Part shown: piece by piece, positions 1-11,130 of the stretch | Position numbering within the stretch: the stretch's first letter is position 1 | Layout of the letters: every line of letters starts with the position of its first letter | NCBI RefSeq assembly: GCF_032854445.1 | Contig: NC_088297.1 | Span: forward strand, 9,758,163 to 9,822,162 | Source of the DNA: Liolophura sinensis | Taxonomy: Eukaryota; Mollusca; Polyplacophora; Chitonida; Chitonidae | Length of the DNA stretch: 64,000 nucleotides | Direction: 5' to 3' | The notes under the pieces: generated by a model | What the model was told of the DNA's origin: nothing | The model's database searches: none | The model's input: the letters and a program-made list of their open reading frames with translations, nothing else | Program-made: the position numbers and the translations under genes

Positions 1-188
1 CAAAGTCAGCCCTTGAAACCACGTGCGTTTATACAGAATTTGACCCGGTTAGATCTGCTCTCTTTTACCGTGCCGTGTGGCTGTCTTCCCACACGATTCA
101 GGTTTGTGGAGCAATCCTGAATAAACGGTTTATAGCCTGTCAAAGAGCAGCCAACAAATACAGCTGACGACTTACCGATGCCATCAAG

Positions 189-225
189 ATGCCGTGGCAA
201 GGTTTTACTTGGTGTTTCGTTGTAG
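189..225 (+). CDS. FReD gene exon 1 (signal peptide start)
   Basis: The ATG at 189 opens twelve codons ([12 protein letters not shown]) and ends one nucleotide into a codon at a strong donor (TAG|GTAAGA, 226). The leftover G plus GA from exon 2 makes Gly and continues a hydrophobic leader. It is chosen because start, donor and phase all fit; an exon outside the window cannot be excluded. Confidence 0.5.
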
Positions 226-3200
226 GTAAGAGCTTTTTACACCTTAAAGGTGGATTTTGATTTTGTAAAATTTTTCAGTTAAATGACGACGAGTGGGGGG
301 GGAGGGCGGGGGGATTACATGTGTATACCTTTACTGTTTTTTTGTGGCAGGGCGAGTCCATGCCGCCAAAGTTATTTATATTTTAATCAAATAGCTATTC
401 AAAGATGATGAATACGTGCCACAAGGCGTTTGTTTTTCTTTCCACAATTTGCTCCAAACGATACATTTCAACATCGTTAGACATTCCACTCTAAACAGTT
501 ATATAAGAGAATTGGCCCGGGGATAGGGGTAGGCTGTGGGTGAATCAATGACCCACGAGCTTGTCACCAATGCGGTCACTGTGTTCCAGTCCTCCGTTGA
601 ATATCTCGTTGTTATTTAGTTGTTACAATTAATTTAGCCGTTGCATGGATCGTGCATAAGCGGTTGTAAGCACTTAACTGTTAAAAGCTAAAAAAAAAAA
701 AAGGAAAATACTCGCCCTGTCTTATTATTTAGTGGCAAATCCAACCTGCTGACTATCTTTCCGGTCGTTCGTGGGGGGGTCTTCCAGGAACATGTGAATG
801 GTCCGTGGGTTTCCCCCCGGTTTCCTACCACTATTATGCTGGACGTCGTCGTATAGGTGACACATTCTTGACTACGACCCAGAACACCAGTCAAATAAAT
901 AAATAATAAGAACTGGGGGTGGGGGGGGGGGGACACGGGAATGAACGGCAAATTTCACAACTTGGATCGTCGTCATATGACTGAAAAATTGTTAAGCACG
1001 ATGTTAAAACCCCATGCAAGCACTCACTCACTTACTCGCTCATTCACAACTTGGACCTGAGTAAAATTAAAACTGTAACTTGTAAATTTAGACGTACACT
1101 GGCGTCTCTGTGTGTCAGACGTTAATTACCTCCGCGCACTAAAGAGGCTATATTTTGTCAGCATTTATATGTCTGTCTCTCTACCTCTGTACGTGTTTTT
1201 GTCTCTCCGCCAGCAACTTCACGGGATAAGTCGTGCAGGGATTTCTGGATGAAATTTTGTGCACAGGTTGGCATTAATAGGGCTATAAGGACGAATATAG
1301 TACATTTTGGTGGCGATACGAGTGGGGATTCGGATCTAGGAAGTTTTAACACCATTCTTCACCAATGACCAAAGGGCAGATACTTTTTTTGACCGCCCCA
1401 GATAGCACAGGTGGTAGAGTGTCCGCTTCGGGATCGGTAGATCCAGGATCAATCCTGGGTCGAGTCACAACTAAGAATTTGAAAGGGGAAGTTGTAACTT
1501 TCTCGCTTGACGTTCAGCATGAGGGGGATAATGCAACGACTGATTGACCCGTATCAGTATAACGGCTCGAGCGGGACAGCTTACTTGCCTTCGGTAAGCC
1601 GTCTCAGTGAAGCAGCACTAGATAAAAGAGCGGTGCAACTCCGTCCTGCGACAAGGAGGAACATTACATATACCCAAAGGATTCCTTCGTCGCCATATGA
1701 CTGAAAAAATTGTTGAGTACGACGTAAAACCCCAAACACTCGTTTCTCTGTATAGCAAGGACGAGTATTTGTACGTTAAAATAAGCTGTGTCGTGGGTTT
1801 GAACTCTCGGACAGTCATCGACGTAAAGTTATAAATCTGCATGATTTGTTTTCTCTATGTTTCCAGGAATGTTTATTGTTAGTAGCGCAAGCGTGATCAA
1901 GATCAGTAAGTATACAATACATAACAGAATATGTTAATGCTTAACATAATGATCAGGGATATGTCTATGCTTACAAATAATATTTTACTTGGTTTGTGTT
2001 TAACTCAATACTATATATTTCAATCATATGACGACATTCACTAGTTTTATGCATGGGTGGAGGAAAACTTCGGGGTTCGGGTTTTTTTTTTTTAGTTACA
2101 AATCAGGTTATCACTGTCAAAGTATTAAATCCTTATTAAGTCAGACTTTTTGTTGTTTTTTTTTTTTCGGACAATAATGTTTCATAATGACGAAATAACG
2201 ACGTGTATACTTGCCAGCAAAAGCTTCCATAGTAGAGCTAAAAATACACGCATTTTTTTACTGGGAGTTTCACACCCTAGACCCTGGGCCCTCCCCGATT
2301 GCTTTTTTCGCACTTTTTTTGGTCTTATCTGGGTGACAAATCTGCTCTGGGCCAAGTCGTGGGTACCAATGCACAAGTGTAACATTGAAGGGATGCGGAA
2401 TCGATTTCTGATTAGCTGGTGTGAAAGAGGCAAGTCCAGTTTATACATAAACTAAGCAGAATTTTTAGTATGGCAGATTTATTCAAGCGTGACCAAAGCT
2501 GAAGCCTTTGACCGAGGAAACCCCTATTTTCACTGTCAGCAATTCATCGTCGATTCTGTGTCCCTTTAAGCCGGCATGTTGTCATCAATGCAGAATCAAA
2601 GGGCAATGACTCCGACAGCACGGTACCCGCCTCTGACGGATTCCGGGTACCCTCGGGAGGACTGCTGCGATCTGATGCGATACTACGGCTTCCACGGAGA
2701 GCGGCCTGTACAGGATCNNNNNNNNNNNNNNNNNNNNNNNNNNNNNNNNNNNNNNNNNNNNNNNNNNNNNNNNNNNNNNNNNNNNNNNNNNNNNNNNNNN
2801 NNNNNNNNNNNNNNNNNNNNNNNNNNNNNNNNNNNNNNNNNNNNNNNNNNNNNNNNNNNNNNNNNNNNNNNNNNNNNNNNNNNNNNNNNNNNNNNNNNNN
2901 NNNNNNNNNNNNNNNNNCTCTCGTCGCCATATGACTGAAAAATTGTTGAGTACGACGTTTAACCCCAAACATTCATTTTCTCTGTATAGCAAGGACGAGT
3001 ATTCGTACGTTAAAATAACCTGTGTCGTGTGTGTTTGAACACTCGGACAGTCATCGACGTAAAGTTATAAATCTGCATGATTTGTTTTCTATGTTTCCAG
3101 GAATGTTTATTGTTAGTAGCGCAAGCGTGATCAAGATCAGTAAGTATACAATACATAAACAGAATATGTTAATGCTTGACACAATGATCAGGATATGTCT

Positions 3201-6200
3201 ATGCTTACAAATAATATTTTACTTGGTTTGTGTTTAACTCAATACCATATATTTCAACTCATATGACGACATTCACTAGTTTTATGCATGGGTGGAGGAA
3301 AAACTCCGGCGTTCGGGTTTTTTTTTTTTTTAAGTTACAAATCACGTTATCACTGTCAAAGTATTAAATCTTATTAAGTCAGACTTTTTTATTTTTCGGA
3401 CAATAATGTTTCATAATGACGAAATAACGACGTGTATACTTGCCAGCAAAAGCTTCCATGGTACAGCTAAAAATACACGCATTTTTTTACTGGGAGCTTC
3501 ACACCCTAGACCCTGGGCCCTCCCCGATTGCTTTTTTCGCACTTTTTTTGGTCTTATCTGGGTTGACAAATCTACTCTGGGCCAAATCGTGGGTACCAAT
3601 GCACAAGTGTAACACTGAAGGGATGCGGAATCGATTCTGATTAGCTGGTGTGAAAGAGGCAAGTCCAGTTTATACATAAACTAAGCAGAATTTTAGGTAT
3701 GGCAGATTTATTCAAGCGTGACCAAAGCTGAATCCTCTGACCGAGAAACCCCTATTTTCACAGTCAGCAATTCAGCGTCGATTCTGTGTTCCTTTAAGCC
3801 AGCATGTTGTCATCAATGCAGATCAAAGGGCAATGACTCCGACAGCACAGTACCCGCCTCTGACGGATTCCGGGTACCCTCGGGAGGACTGCTGTGATCT
3901 GATGCGATACTACGGCTTCCACGAGAGCGGCCTGTACAGGATCAGCCCGCAGTATCACTCTGATATGGTCGTGTACTGCGACATGACAACAGACGGCGGA
4001 GGCTGGACTCTGATACAAAGGTAAAATCTTAGTTTGTGTGGCATGCAGTCCTAGATACCTTCGCTCCTCTCGAAAACAACTTCATTAAATTACCTCCACA
4101 CAGGAGATAATGTTGGAAATTTGTTCGTTTTTTGTCGGCGTTTGTCTGTCTGTCTGTCTGTCTGTTGGCAACTGTACGAAAAAAAGTACTGGCCTTGTGC
4201 CAAGCACTAATACATTGAACTTTATGAAGCTGACCTAAATCCAGAATTTTTTATACGATCCCATTGTCAAACGGGATTTTCTCATCACCACATCGAAACC
4301 CGTTAACTGCTTCATGGTTTGCACATGCCTGTTCTCGCCACGAAATGGCTGAAATATTGCCGACGTGACGTAAAGCCACTATTAGTGTAATTCATTCATT
4401 GTCAAAACCTCTGTCAGCAGTTTACAAAAAAAAAAAAAAATACCCCCCCCCCAAGATTTTGCACAGATCTTTATGAACTTTGTACACAGATCTTTATGAA
4501 ACTTTGCAACCATTCTGGTAGATCTTGATACAGACCTGGCTCTGGATTCGGATCTGAATTCGGGTCAGGATTCGGATCCAGCAATTTTCCAAACGTTTCT
4601 TCACCATTGTTACCAATTAAGCTTACGGAAAAAATAAGCATGGATTCTGATGAAAGCAACAATCAGTTATGCTTTGGTTGTCATCCCTTGAGCAATTGAG
4701 TGTCATTTTCAACACTTTTTGTGTTGTACAAATTTCCTAGCCCACGCATAATACAATAAGGGTAAATTTACATCCTTTGACTTGTAAGGCACAAATACAA
4801 GAAGAAGTTTGTTTTTACCATGAAGAAATAGCGATATATCACTGAAAACAAATATCCAAGGCGTCCATTTCATAATTGAGCTGATGATCATGAAGCAAAT
4901 GCAGGATCGTGCGATTCAAATTTAATACCCCTTGATCATGTGACGTGACTTCACGAGATCTTTTTATATTGCATCACCGTCTCAGCGATGGAAGTATGGT
5001 CGATCAGACTTTAAGATACCTCCGGGTGTTGCATATCCCGTCGACATATAAAGTGAGCGCATCTTTATTTATTTATGTATTTGTCTGAAAGGTGTTTCAC
5101 GTCGTACTCAAGAATATTTCAATTATATGACGACGGACAGCATTATGGTGGGAGGAAACCGGGCAGGGCCCGGGGGAAACCCACGATCATCCGCGGGCTG
5201 TTGGCAGACCTTCTTACGTACGACCGGAGAGAAAGCCTGCATGAGCCAGACTTGAACTCACAGCGACTGCACTGGTGAGAGGCTCCTCAGTCATTGCACC
5301 GCGTTGGCACGCTAATCCCATGGCCACGGAGGCCCTCTGTGTATGTTATGTTTGACCGAGAAATCAAACAAGTCATGTATAAAGAGCATCATTAAATGGG
5401 ATGAACCTCCAGTGATACGACAGGCCGATCATTTTACTTGGTCATCACACCATATATGCTCGATAATTCCAAGTTTGAACCAATGATCCAACAAAATGTC
5501 CGCTATAGCTTTTCTATCGTCATTGCTTTCTGCCTGTCTTCATCCCGGTAAAAAGATGTTTATGATTATTTTATAACATACATATGAAAACAATTCTACC
5601 TGTATCGAATATATTGGCTTGAAATTTCCAGCCACCAAAAACGTGTTGAAAAATACACTAGATGGCCACCAGTGTGGCACAGGCCAAGCAAGTCCTCGAT
5701 CTAACCCGGAAGCCATGCAGAGGCACAGATGCATTTTCTTCAGAAGTTCAGAGTGTAGCTGCGGGCATTGAACCAATTTGTCCTTGAGTGGAGATTGATC
5801 ATGGCCATGCCACAGTGAATGAGGCCACACTTAGGCATTTCTTCTTAAAAAGCACATAGCACGTGATATAGGGAAAAATTGTTAACTGATTGACCCATAG
5901 CCGTTTTACGCCGTGCTCAGGAACTTTTCTTTTTTGTGGTAGCGGCCAGGTTTGTTGTTTGGTTGGATGAAACAGGAGTGCACGAAGTACACCCTCAGCC
6001 TTCGCCAGTTAACGACAGACAAACCTCTTGTGTTAAAGTCGTAGCCGAAAAAGCCAGAGCTAGAACACACGATCTTGTTGTTCAAGGGCCTGGTATGCTG
6101 TGTAAAAGCCATCCATTGAAGATTTGTGCAGGTAACAGCTGCATGGTATTGTGTTCAAATGTTCTTTTTTGCTTATTCCATGTTTTCTTGGAAACAAAAC

Positions 6201-9023
6201 TCAGGCGGTATAATGGCACTGTGGACTTCAACAGAGACTGGAATGACTACACCCACGGGTTTGGTGACGTCACAGGTGAGTTCTGGTATGGCAACTCCAA
6301 GGTCAAGATCATCGGGGACATTGATCAAATGCAGCTCCGGGTGGACATGACAGACTGGGACGGTGGCTCGGCGCATGCGCTGTACGATCATTTCGAACTC
6401 AGCAGCGCCAACGACAGTTTCCGAATACAGATTGGCGCTTACAGCGGTGATGCTGGTGACGCTTTCTTTCCAGAAGAGTGAGTATGATTCCACAGCTACG
6501 GTATTCGACATACACTATTGCTTTCTGGCGGCTCATTTTTCGAATTGTTTGTCACGCGCAAAAGCCAGTATTGCGAAGTGAGAATTGGTCTATCGGGAGA
6601 AAAAAAAGGGACAAAAAATCAAAATGTGATTACATTAACACTGGACTCAATTAAGTTATGACCTGCTTTTTGCGATAGAAACCTCTACGATATTTAAACA
6701 TGCCTTTAGTAATTAATTTACTCTAAAAAAAAATTTAACAGAATATCTGTTATCTTAGTGATGCTAGAATGTTTAAGTGTATTTAATTGGTACGAGTGTA
6801 ATTAATTTTTAACTCCTGCTACACTAAAAAAAAATTAATTTTACCAGAATACGTGGGAAAGTCTGCCAGCAACCTGCGGGAGGTCGTGGGTTTCGCCCGG
6901 GCTCTGTCCGGTTTCCTCCCACCATAATGCTGGCCACGGTCGTTTTAGTGAAATATTCTTGAGTACGGCGTAAAACACTAATCAAATAAATCAATAAATA
7001 AACAAATTTTACCACAAAGTCCGTTGCCTGAGTGATGCTAGGATGTATTCTGTTATTATAATATAACACTGTTTCATATTCAACATAATATCTTCTTACT
7101 CTAATAGAATCTTTATGCTGAATTAGTAGAACATGTGAGTTACATTTTACCGCGCTGTTAGTTGCGGGCTGCGTGCAAATATACATATTAAATAGAGATG
7201 ACCTTTCAAACAACATCGAGTGTGTCACGCAACACACCGGCCGGTACGTGTACCTCCCCGAATAATGTCACAAATAAAAGAATTTGAGTTTGTCTTGTTG
7301 TTATATTTGCTACTTGATTTACATAAAAGTGAACATTCAGAATTTCCTTGAGTGATAAAAGTGTTATTTCGCACAGTTTATAGATATCGCTTTTGTTTTT
7401 ACATATTTTATGTAAAATTTTATTTTTTTCGGTATGACGTAATAATACATGCATACTAAACTTTTACATTTCTACGTCACGCAACAATAAGAAACGACAT
7501 CACAGCTTTGACCTATTCAGGTCAACTGCTTTGGCCTAAACTTGTAGTCGATTGTCCAGGGAGTAAAACAGAATCGCGGGGTGAAATATTCAGTTTTTCC
7601 GCATTCTCGGGATTTGACTCGGTATCAAACAAGGTTCAGCGGTATCGGGCTACACAATAAACTCCCTTACGACGATGTTAAACCCTTAACTTGACAGAAT
7701 AATCCGTTGCAATAGCAGAATACATTGTAACATCACTCAGACAACAGACTTAACTGTTAATTTTTTTGACTGTACGCCATGACACTTCAGTGGAATAATC
7801 GGCTGAGGGTCCACGTGGGAATAAAAACTATATCAATGAACACACATACAGTTGTGTCATATGTACACATTTCAGAACTGTGTCCTGGACAGGCCTTAAC
7901 AACATGATGTTTACAACCCGTGACCATGACAACGACAAGTATGTAGAGAACTGCGCCACGCGCGGCAAGGGCGGCTTCTGGTATAATGACTGCTCCCTTG
8001 CCAACCCCAACGGCGTCTACTCCAAGGATGCTACTAAAGTGGTAACATAGTAGTCTTTATAAATGTATTGCATTACTCAGTTATCCACGGATGGGTGTTG
8101 GGAGTGGAGACAGCACACAGTATATACATGCACGCATTTTTTGAGAGAGATTTTTGTTTTAATGGTAAACCAGCTATATATTAAGTTAACATGGCGTATT
8201 AATTGATTCATTTATTCAACACAATTGAAAGCATCTGAAAAAAATAGGTTATGCTTGACTCTTATTATGTGGTACACTCAAACAGACCAGTTCTTGCAGT
8301 ACCAACCGACCCCAGGGGCAGTCACCCACCCCCACTCCCCCACCCAGGAATGCACTGCGGAAAACGCTTCATGGCGTAACTGTGCATCCTTAGAGCATAA
8401 ACCACAATCTTGGAAATGTATCATACATTCAAGTGGGGTTAACCAATCGTATACTGTCGTGAGTAAATATGAATATCGGGGAACCGTAAAGTTTATGGTG
8501 CTGTCTCTCTAATCTAGATATGATATGATTGTTAAAAGTCGGTTTTTCATTGAGCACCTGTCATATTCTCCAAACCACGTCAGCAAAACAGCAATCTAAA
8601 CTTTACAACTCCCGGGGCCTCCGTGGCTCAGTTGGTTAGCCTCTTACCAATGCGGTCGTTGTGAGTTCAAGTTCATCTCATGCTGGCTTCCCCTCCTCCC
8701 GTAAGTGAGAAGGTCTGCCAGCAAACAGCGGATCGTCGTGGATTTCCCCCGGGCTCTGCCCGGTTTCCTTCCACCATAATACTGGCTGCCGTCGTTTAAG
8801 TGCAATATATTTTTGAGTACGGCGTAAAACACCAATCAAATAAATAAATAAATTTACAACTCCCTAAATATTGTACGCCTTTTTCCATTCTTTCCAGGAT
8901 TCCGCCTATTCCAACGTTTTCGGGTGGCCATGGAAGAAGAACTATTATCCCCTGAAATCCATCGAGATGAAAATACGTCAGCACTACTGCAAGGCACTAC
9001 ATCCTGTAGCAACGAGTGCTTAG
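189..9023 (+). CDS. Secreted fibrinogen-related protein (FReD/ficolin-like), six exons
   Basis: The spliced model is 189-225, 3101-3139, 3822-4020, 6205-6477, 7876-8041 and 8898-9023: 840 nt, 279 residues plus stop, with every intron GT-AG and all phases agreeing. Residues 1-25 are hydrophobic (MPWQGF, WCFVV, FIVSSA) and resemble a signal peptide. Residues 48-275 are one fibrinogen C-terminal domain: EDCCDLM, then [21 protein letters not shown], a calcium-site-like RDHDND, the paired cysteines of YVENC and YNDC, NPNGVY and the closing SIEMKIR. In this family the domain binds acetylated sugars or proteins outside the cell, and single-domain members often serve in innate recognition; the ligand cannot be read here. 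No collagen-like or coiled-coil segment is present. Exons 3-6 are secure. Exons 1-2 rest on splice motifs and phase only. Exons 2-3 have a second copy at 1867-2717 beside an assembly gap. Confidence 0.85.
757..908 (+). mobile_element. SINE family A fragment
   Basis: It has the body and tail of the commonest repeat here (GGTTTCC, ACCACTATTATGCTGG, CACCAGTCAAATAAATAAAT). A diverged piece of the 5' part (CACCAATGCGGTCACTGTG) lies at 548-600, so the element is broken. Confidence 0.7.
1391..1743 (+). mobile_element. SINE family B, near full length
   Basis: The tRNA-like head (GATAGCACAG, GGTAGAG, CCGCTTCGGGATC) is followed by the body with GTATCAGTATAACGG and CGTCTCAGTGAAGCAGCAC, and the tail CATATGACTGAAAAA...ACCCCAAACACTC. 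It lies in intron 1 of the FReD gene. A separate tail fragment of the same family lies at 973-1047. Confidence 0.85.
1867..1905 (+). pseudogene. Second copy of FReD exon 2 (probable assembly duplicate)
   Basis: It is identical to exon 2 at 3101-3139, with the same TTCCAG acceptor and GTAAGT donor, and lies inside the duplicated block left of the gap. It should not be counted as a separate exon until the gap is resolved. Confidence 0.7.
2594..2717 (+). pseudogene. Truncated second copy of FReD exon 3
   Basis: It encodes the same start of the fibrinogen domain ([13 protein letters not shown]), but an extra G near 2699 shifts the frame after FH, and another extra A sits beside the acceptor. The exon is then cut by the N gap. 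This looks like low-quality contig-end sequence or an allele, not a second gene. Confidence 0.75.
2718..2917. other. Assembly gap of 200 N
   Basis: There are exactly 200 undetermined bases, so the length is probably a placeholder. Because the two sides overlap by about 1 kb, the true gap may be zero or negative. Confidence 0.98.
3101..3139 (+). CDS. FReD gene exon 2 (39-nt microexon)
   Basis: The acceptor is TTTCCAG|GA and the donor ATCA|GTAAGTAT. In frame it encodes [12 protein letters not shown] with split codons at both ends that join exon 1 (Gly) and exon 3 (Asn). It finishes the signal-peptide-like leader; SSA|S is a plausible cleavage region. Confidence 0.6.
3822..4020 (+). CDS. FReD gene exon 3 (start of fibrinogen domain)
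   Basis: It runs from the acceptor ATGCAG (3816-3821) to the donor AAG|GTAAAA. It encodes a Pro/Thr-rich linker, then the domain start [11 protein letters not shown] and [14 protein letters not shown], the strongest fibrinogen-domain signature. It ends in phase 2 and joins exon 4 through a split Arg codon. Confidence 0.92.
4136..4165. repeat. (TCTG)n microsatellite
   Basis: Short run of tetranucleotide repeats in FReD intron 3. Confidence 0.8.
5064..5334 (-). mobile_element. SINE family A, near full length
   Basis: Read on the minus strand it begins with a tRNA-like head ending GGCCTCCGTGGCC and closes with an AT-rich (AAAT)n tail. It lies in FReD intron 3. Confidence 0.85.
6205..6477 (+). 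CDS. FReD gene exon 4 (middle of fibrinogen domain)
   Basis: Acceptor CTCAG (6200-6204) and consensus donor GTGAGT at 6478. It encodes [19 protein letters not shown] and [12 protein letters not shown], the central beta-sheet part of the domain, and ends two bases into a Glu codon completed by exon 5. Confidence 0.95.
6826..7140 (-). mobile_element. MITE copy split by a SINE
   Basis: The sequence AAGTCCGTTGCCTGAGTGATG and the AT-rich stretch after it match the interior of the 10084-10310 MITE in opposite orientation. A family A SINE interrupts it. Confidence 0.65.
6847..7004 (+). mobile_element. SINE family A insertion with target-site duplication
   Basis: A 5'-truncated family A SINE is flanked by a perfect direct repeat AATTTTACCA (6837-6846 and 7005-7014). 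It has inserted into an older MITE, which gives the order of events. Confidence 0.85.
7690..7772 (+). mobile_element. MITE end fragment
   Basis: It contains ACATCACTCAGACAACAGAC and CTGTTAATTTTTTT, resembling the right end of the 10084-10310 MITE. Only one end is present. Confidence 0.5.
7876..8041 (+). CDS. FReD gene exon 5 (calcium site and cysteine pair)
   Basis: Acceptor TTTCAG, donor GTG|GTAACA (an alternative GT lies three bases earlier, also in frame). It encodes [30 protein letters not shown] and NPNGVY. The DHDND acidic cluster and the two cysteines match the usual calcium-binding loop and second disulfide of fibrinogen domains. Confidence 0.94.
8613..8852 (+). mobile_element. SINE family A
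   Basis: It starts at the tRNA-like head GGCCTCCGTGGCTCAGTTGG and ends in (AAAT)n, with a short internal deletion after the head. It ends only about 45 bp before FReD exon 6. Confidence 0.88.
8898..9023 (+). CDS. FReD gene exon 6 (C-terminus)
   Basis: Acceptor TTTCCAG, in phase 0 with exon 5. It encodes [23 protein letters not shown] and a short tail ending in TAG at 9021. The EMKIR motif is the usual end of a fibrinogen domain. Confidence 0.95.
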   Translation, partial: DSAYSNVFGWPWKKNYYPLKSIEMKIRQHYCKALHPVATSA

Positions 9024-9267
9024 ACAATACCAATCTGCGCATGCACCGATCAAGCTGGCTACAAATGGGAGCCAACGCATTTTAAGGAGCATTTCATGAA
9101 ATGTATACATCAGCATACTGTGCTGTGTATGTTATGCAATTGTGAACGGTTCCGTCAAACTATAATATATATATACTTAATTAAAGTCTTTACACTAAAT
9201 GTTTTGTTAATTGTGTATTTTTGCGTATATAATGTATACTTATCCTCACTCTGTACACAATGAAAAG

Positions 9268-10065
9268 TCTTCCAGCAACCTGCGAGTTTCCCTCGGGCTC
9301 TCCCACCATAATGTTGGCCGCCGCCATGTAAGTGAAATATTCCTGAGCATATGGGGTAAAAACCATTCCAGTAAGTAAGTAATATTCCTGAGTATGGCGT
9401 AAACACCAATCCAGTAAGTAAGTAATATTCCTGAGTATGGAGTAAACACCAATCCAGTAAATATGTAATATTCCTGAGTATGGCGTAAACCCCAATCCAG
9501 TAAGTAAGTAATATTCCTGAGTATGGCGTAAACACCAATCCAGTAAGTAAGTAATATTCCTGAGTATGGAGTAAACACCAATCCAGTAAGTAAGTAATAT
9601 TCCTGAGTATGGAGTAAACACCAATCCAGTAAATATGTAATATTCCTGAGTATGGCGTAAACCCCAATCCAGTAAGTAAGTAATATTCCTGAGTATGGAG
9701 TAAACACCAATCCAGTAAGTAAGTAATATTCCTGAGTATGGAGTAAACACCAATCCAGTAAATATGTAATATTCCTGAGTATGGAGTAAACCCCAATCCA
9801 GTAAGTAAGTAATATTCCTGAGTATGGAGTAAACACCAATCCAGTAAATATGTTATATTCCTGAGTATGGCGTAAACACCAATTCAGTAAATAACTAATA
9901 TTCCTGAGTATGGAGTAAACACCAATCCAGTAAATATGTAATATTCCTGAGTATGGGGTAAACCACAATCCAGTAAGTAATTAATATTTCTGAGTATGGC
10001 GTAAACACCAATCTAGTAAAAAAGTAATATTCCTGAGTGTGGCGTAAACACCAATCTAGTAAATA
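9268..10065. repeat. 43-bp minisatellite grown from a SINE A tail (~17 units)
   Basis: A family A SINE starts at about 9268. Its tail (AAATATTCCTGAG, TATGG, GTAAA, CACCAATCCAGTAAGTAA) is then repeated in tandem at a 43-bp period to 10065. Two alternating variants (GTAAGTAAG and GTAAATATG) form higher-order blocks. Long ORFs across it are by-products. Confidence 0.9.
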
Positions 10066-10083
10066 TACACAACAGTCCGAAGA

Positions 10084-10310
10084 TTAATCTGTTAATTTTA
10101 ACAGAAAGTCTGTTGTGTTGCATTCGGTATTGCAGCAAATTGTTCTGTTAGATATAGGCCATGCATATATTCTATTTATTCAACATAAAGATTCTGTTAG
10201 ACTATAACAGGATATTATTTTGAATATCACAGAATATTATATTATAATAACAGAATACATTCCAACATCACTCAAACAACAGACTTTGCTGTTAAAATTA
10301 ACAGATTAAT
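10084..10310. mobile_element. MITE with ~27-bp terminal inverted repeats
   Basis: The left end (ATTAATCTGTTAATTTTAAC, then AG) is the reverse complement of the right end (CTGTTAAAATTAACAGATTA, then AT). There is no coding capacity. Related copies lie at 6826-7140 and 7690-7772. Confidence 0.75.
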
Positions 10311-10489
10311 TCTTTGAGTGAATGACGCGTTGGTGACATTAAACGTTCTACCCTTTTTACAGTCTTGCCTTACTGGAAGACCACTTGCCTTCTGCAAATA
10401 TGACGCTAAAAGCACATGCCACACGCTGGAGAGCTCATGAGTAAGTTGCCCTTGCAAGGTCCGCAATGGTTTACCCCGTGCGCTTCTGT

Positions 10490-11130
10490 TTCGTCTGCCT
10501 CTGACGCGCTCCTGTTCCCTCTACCTCTGAAGCGCTCCTGTTTCCTCTACCTCTGAAGCGCTCCTGTTTCCTCTGCCTCTGAAGCGCTCCTGTTTCCTCT
10601 ACCTCTGAAGTGCTTCTGTTTCCTCCACCTATATATGGAGCGCTTCTATTTCCTCCACAGTGAAGCGCTCCTGTTTCCTCCACCCATGAAGTGCTCCTAT
10701 TTCCTCCACCTCTGATAGGCTCCTGTTTCCTCCACCTATGAAGCGCTCCTGCTCCCTCCACCTACGAAGCCATCCTGTTTCCTCCACCTCTAAAACTCTC
10801 CTGTTTCCTCCACCTCTGAATCGCCCCTTTTCCACCACCTATGAAGCGCTCCTGTCCCCACCACCTATGAAGCCATCCTGTCTCTTCCATCTTTGAGCCC
10901 TCCTGTCTCCTTCGCCTCTGAAGCGCTCCTGTTTCCTCCACCCGTGAAGCGCTCCTGTCTCCTGCACCCTTGAAGCAATCCTGTTCCCTCCACCTCTACA
11001 GCTCTCTTGTTTTCTCCGCCTCTGAGGTGTTCCTGTTTCCTCCGCCTTTGAAGCGCTCTTGTTTCCTCTGCCTATGGGGCACTTCTTTTTCCTCCACCTA
11101 TGAAGCAGTCCTGTTTCCTTCGCCTATATA
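10490..11130. repeat. Degenerate ~24-bp minisatellite
   Basis: The motif GAAGCGCTCCTGTTTCCTCC plus a few variable bases repeats about 26 times with many substitutions. The minus-strand ORFs (GNRSAS-like repeats) are translations of this array. Confidence 0.88.

Larger units (their letters stand above)
1690..2717. repeat. Left copy of a ~1.03 kb duplicated block ending at the gap
   Basis: From the SINE tail through FReD exon 2 and most of exon 3, this block matches 2926-3955 almost base for base, including non-coding sequence. Differences are mostly single-base indels, for example GCAGAATC against GCAGATC and CACGGAG against CACGAG. It stops exactly where the Ns begin. A false duplication from overlapping contigs or alleles is the simplest explanation. 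Confidence 0.9.

Noticed and set aside
6-200. 64-aa minus-strand ORF at the window start with a GTAAGT after CATCG
   Set aside because: The donor-like site is isolated, the sequence matches no family, and the plus strand gives a better explanation (FReD exon 1).
1867-2717. A second fibrinogen-related gene left of the N gap
   Set aside because: The duplicated block is too similar in introns and stops at the gap; an assembly duplicate is simpler.
5936-6481. A 181-aa single-exon start for the FReD protein at 5936
   Set aside because: Its first ~90 residues are intron read-through in frame with exon 4; the acceptor at 6204 and the join to exon 3 explain the domain better.
9155-9968. Minus-strand ORFs of 187-240 aa with WIGVYSILRNITYLL repeats
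   Set aside because: Produced by the 43-bp SINE-tail array; three overlapping frames give the same repeat.
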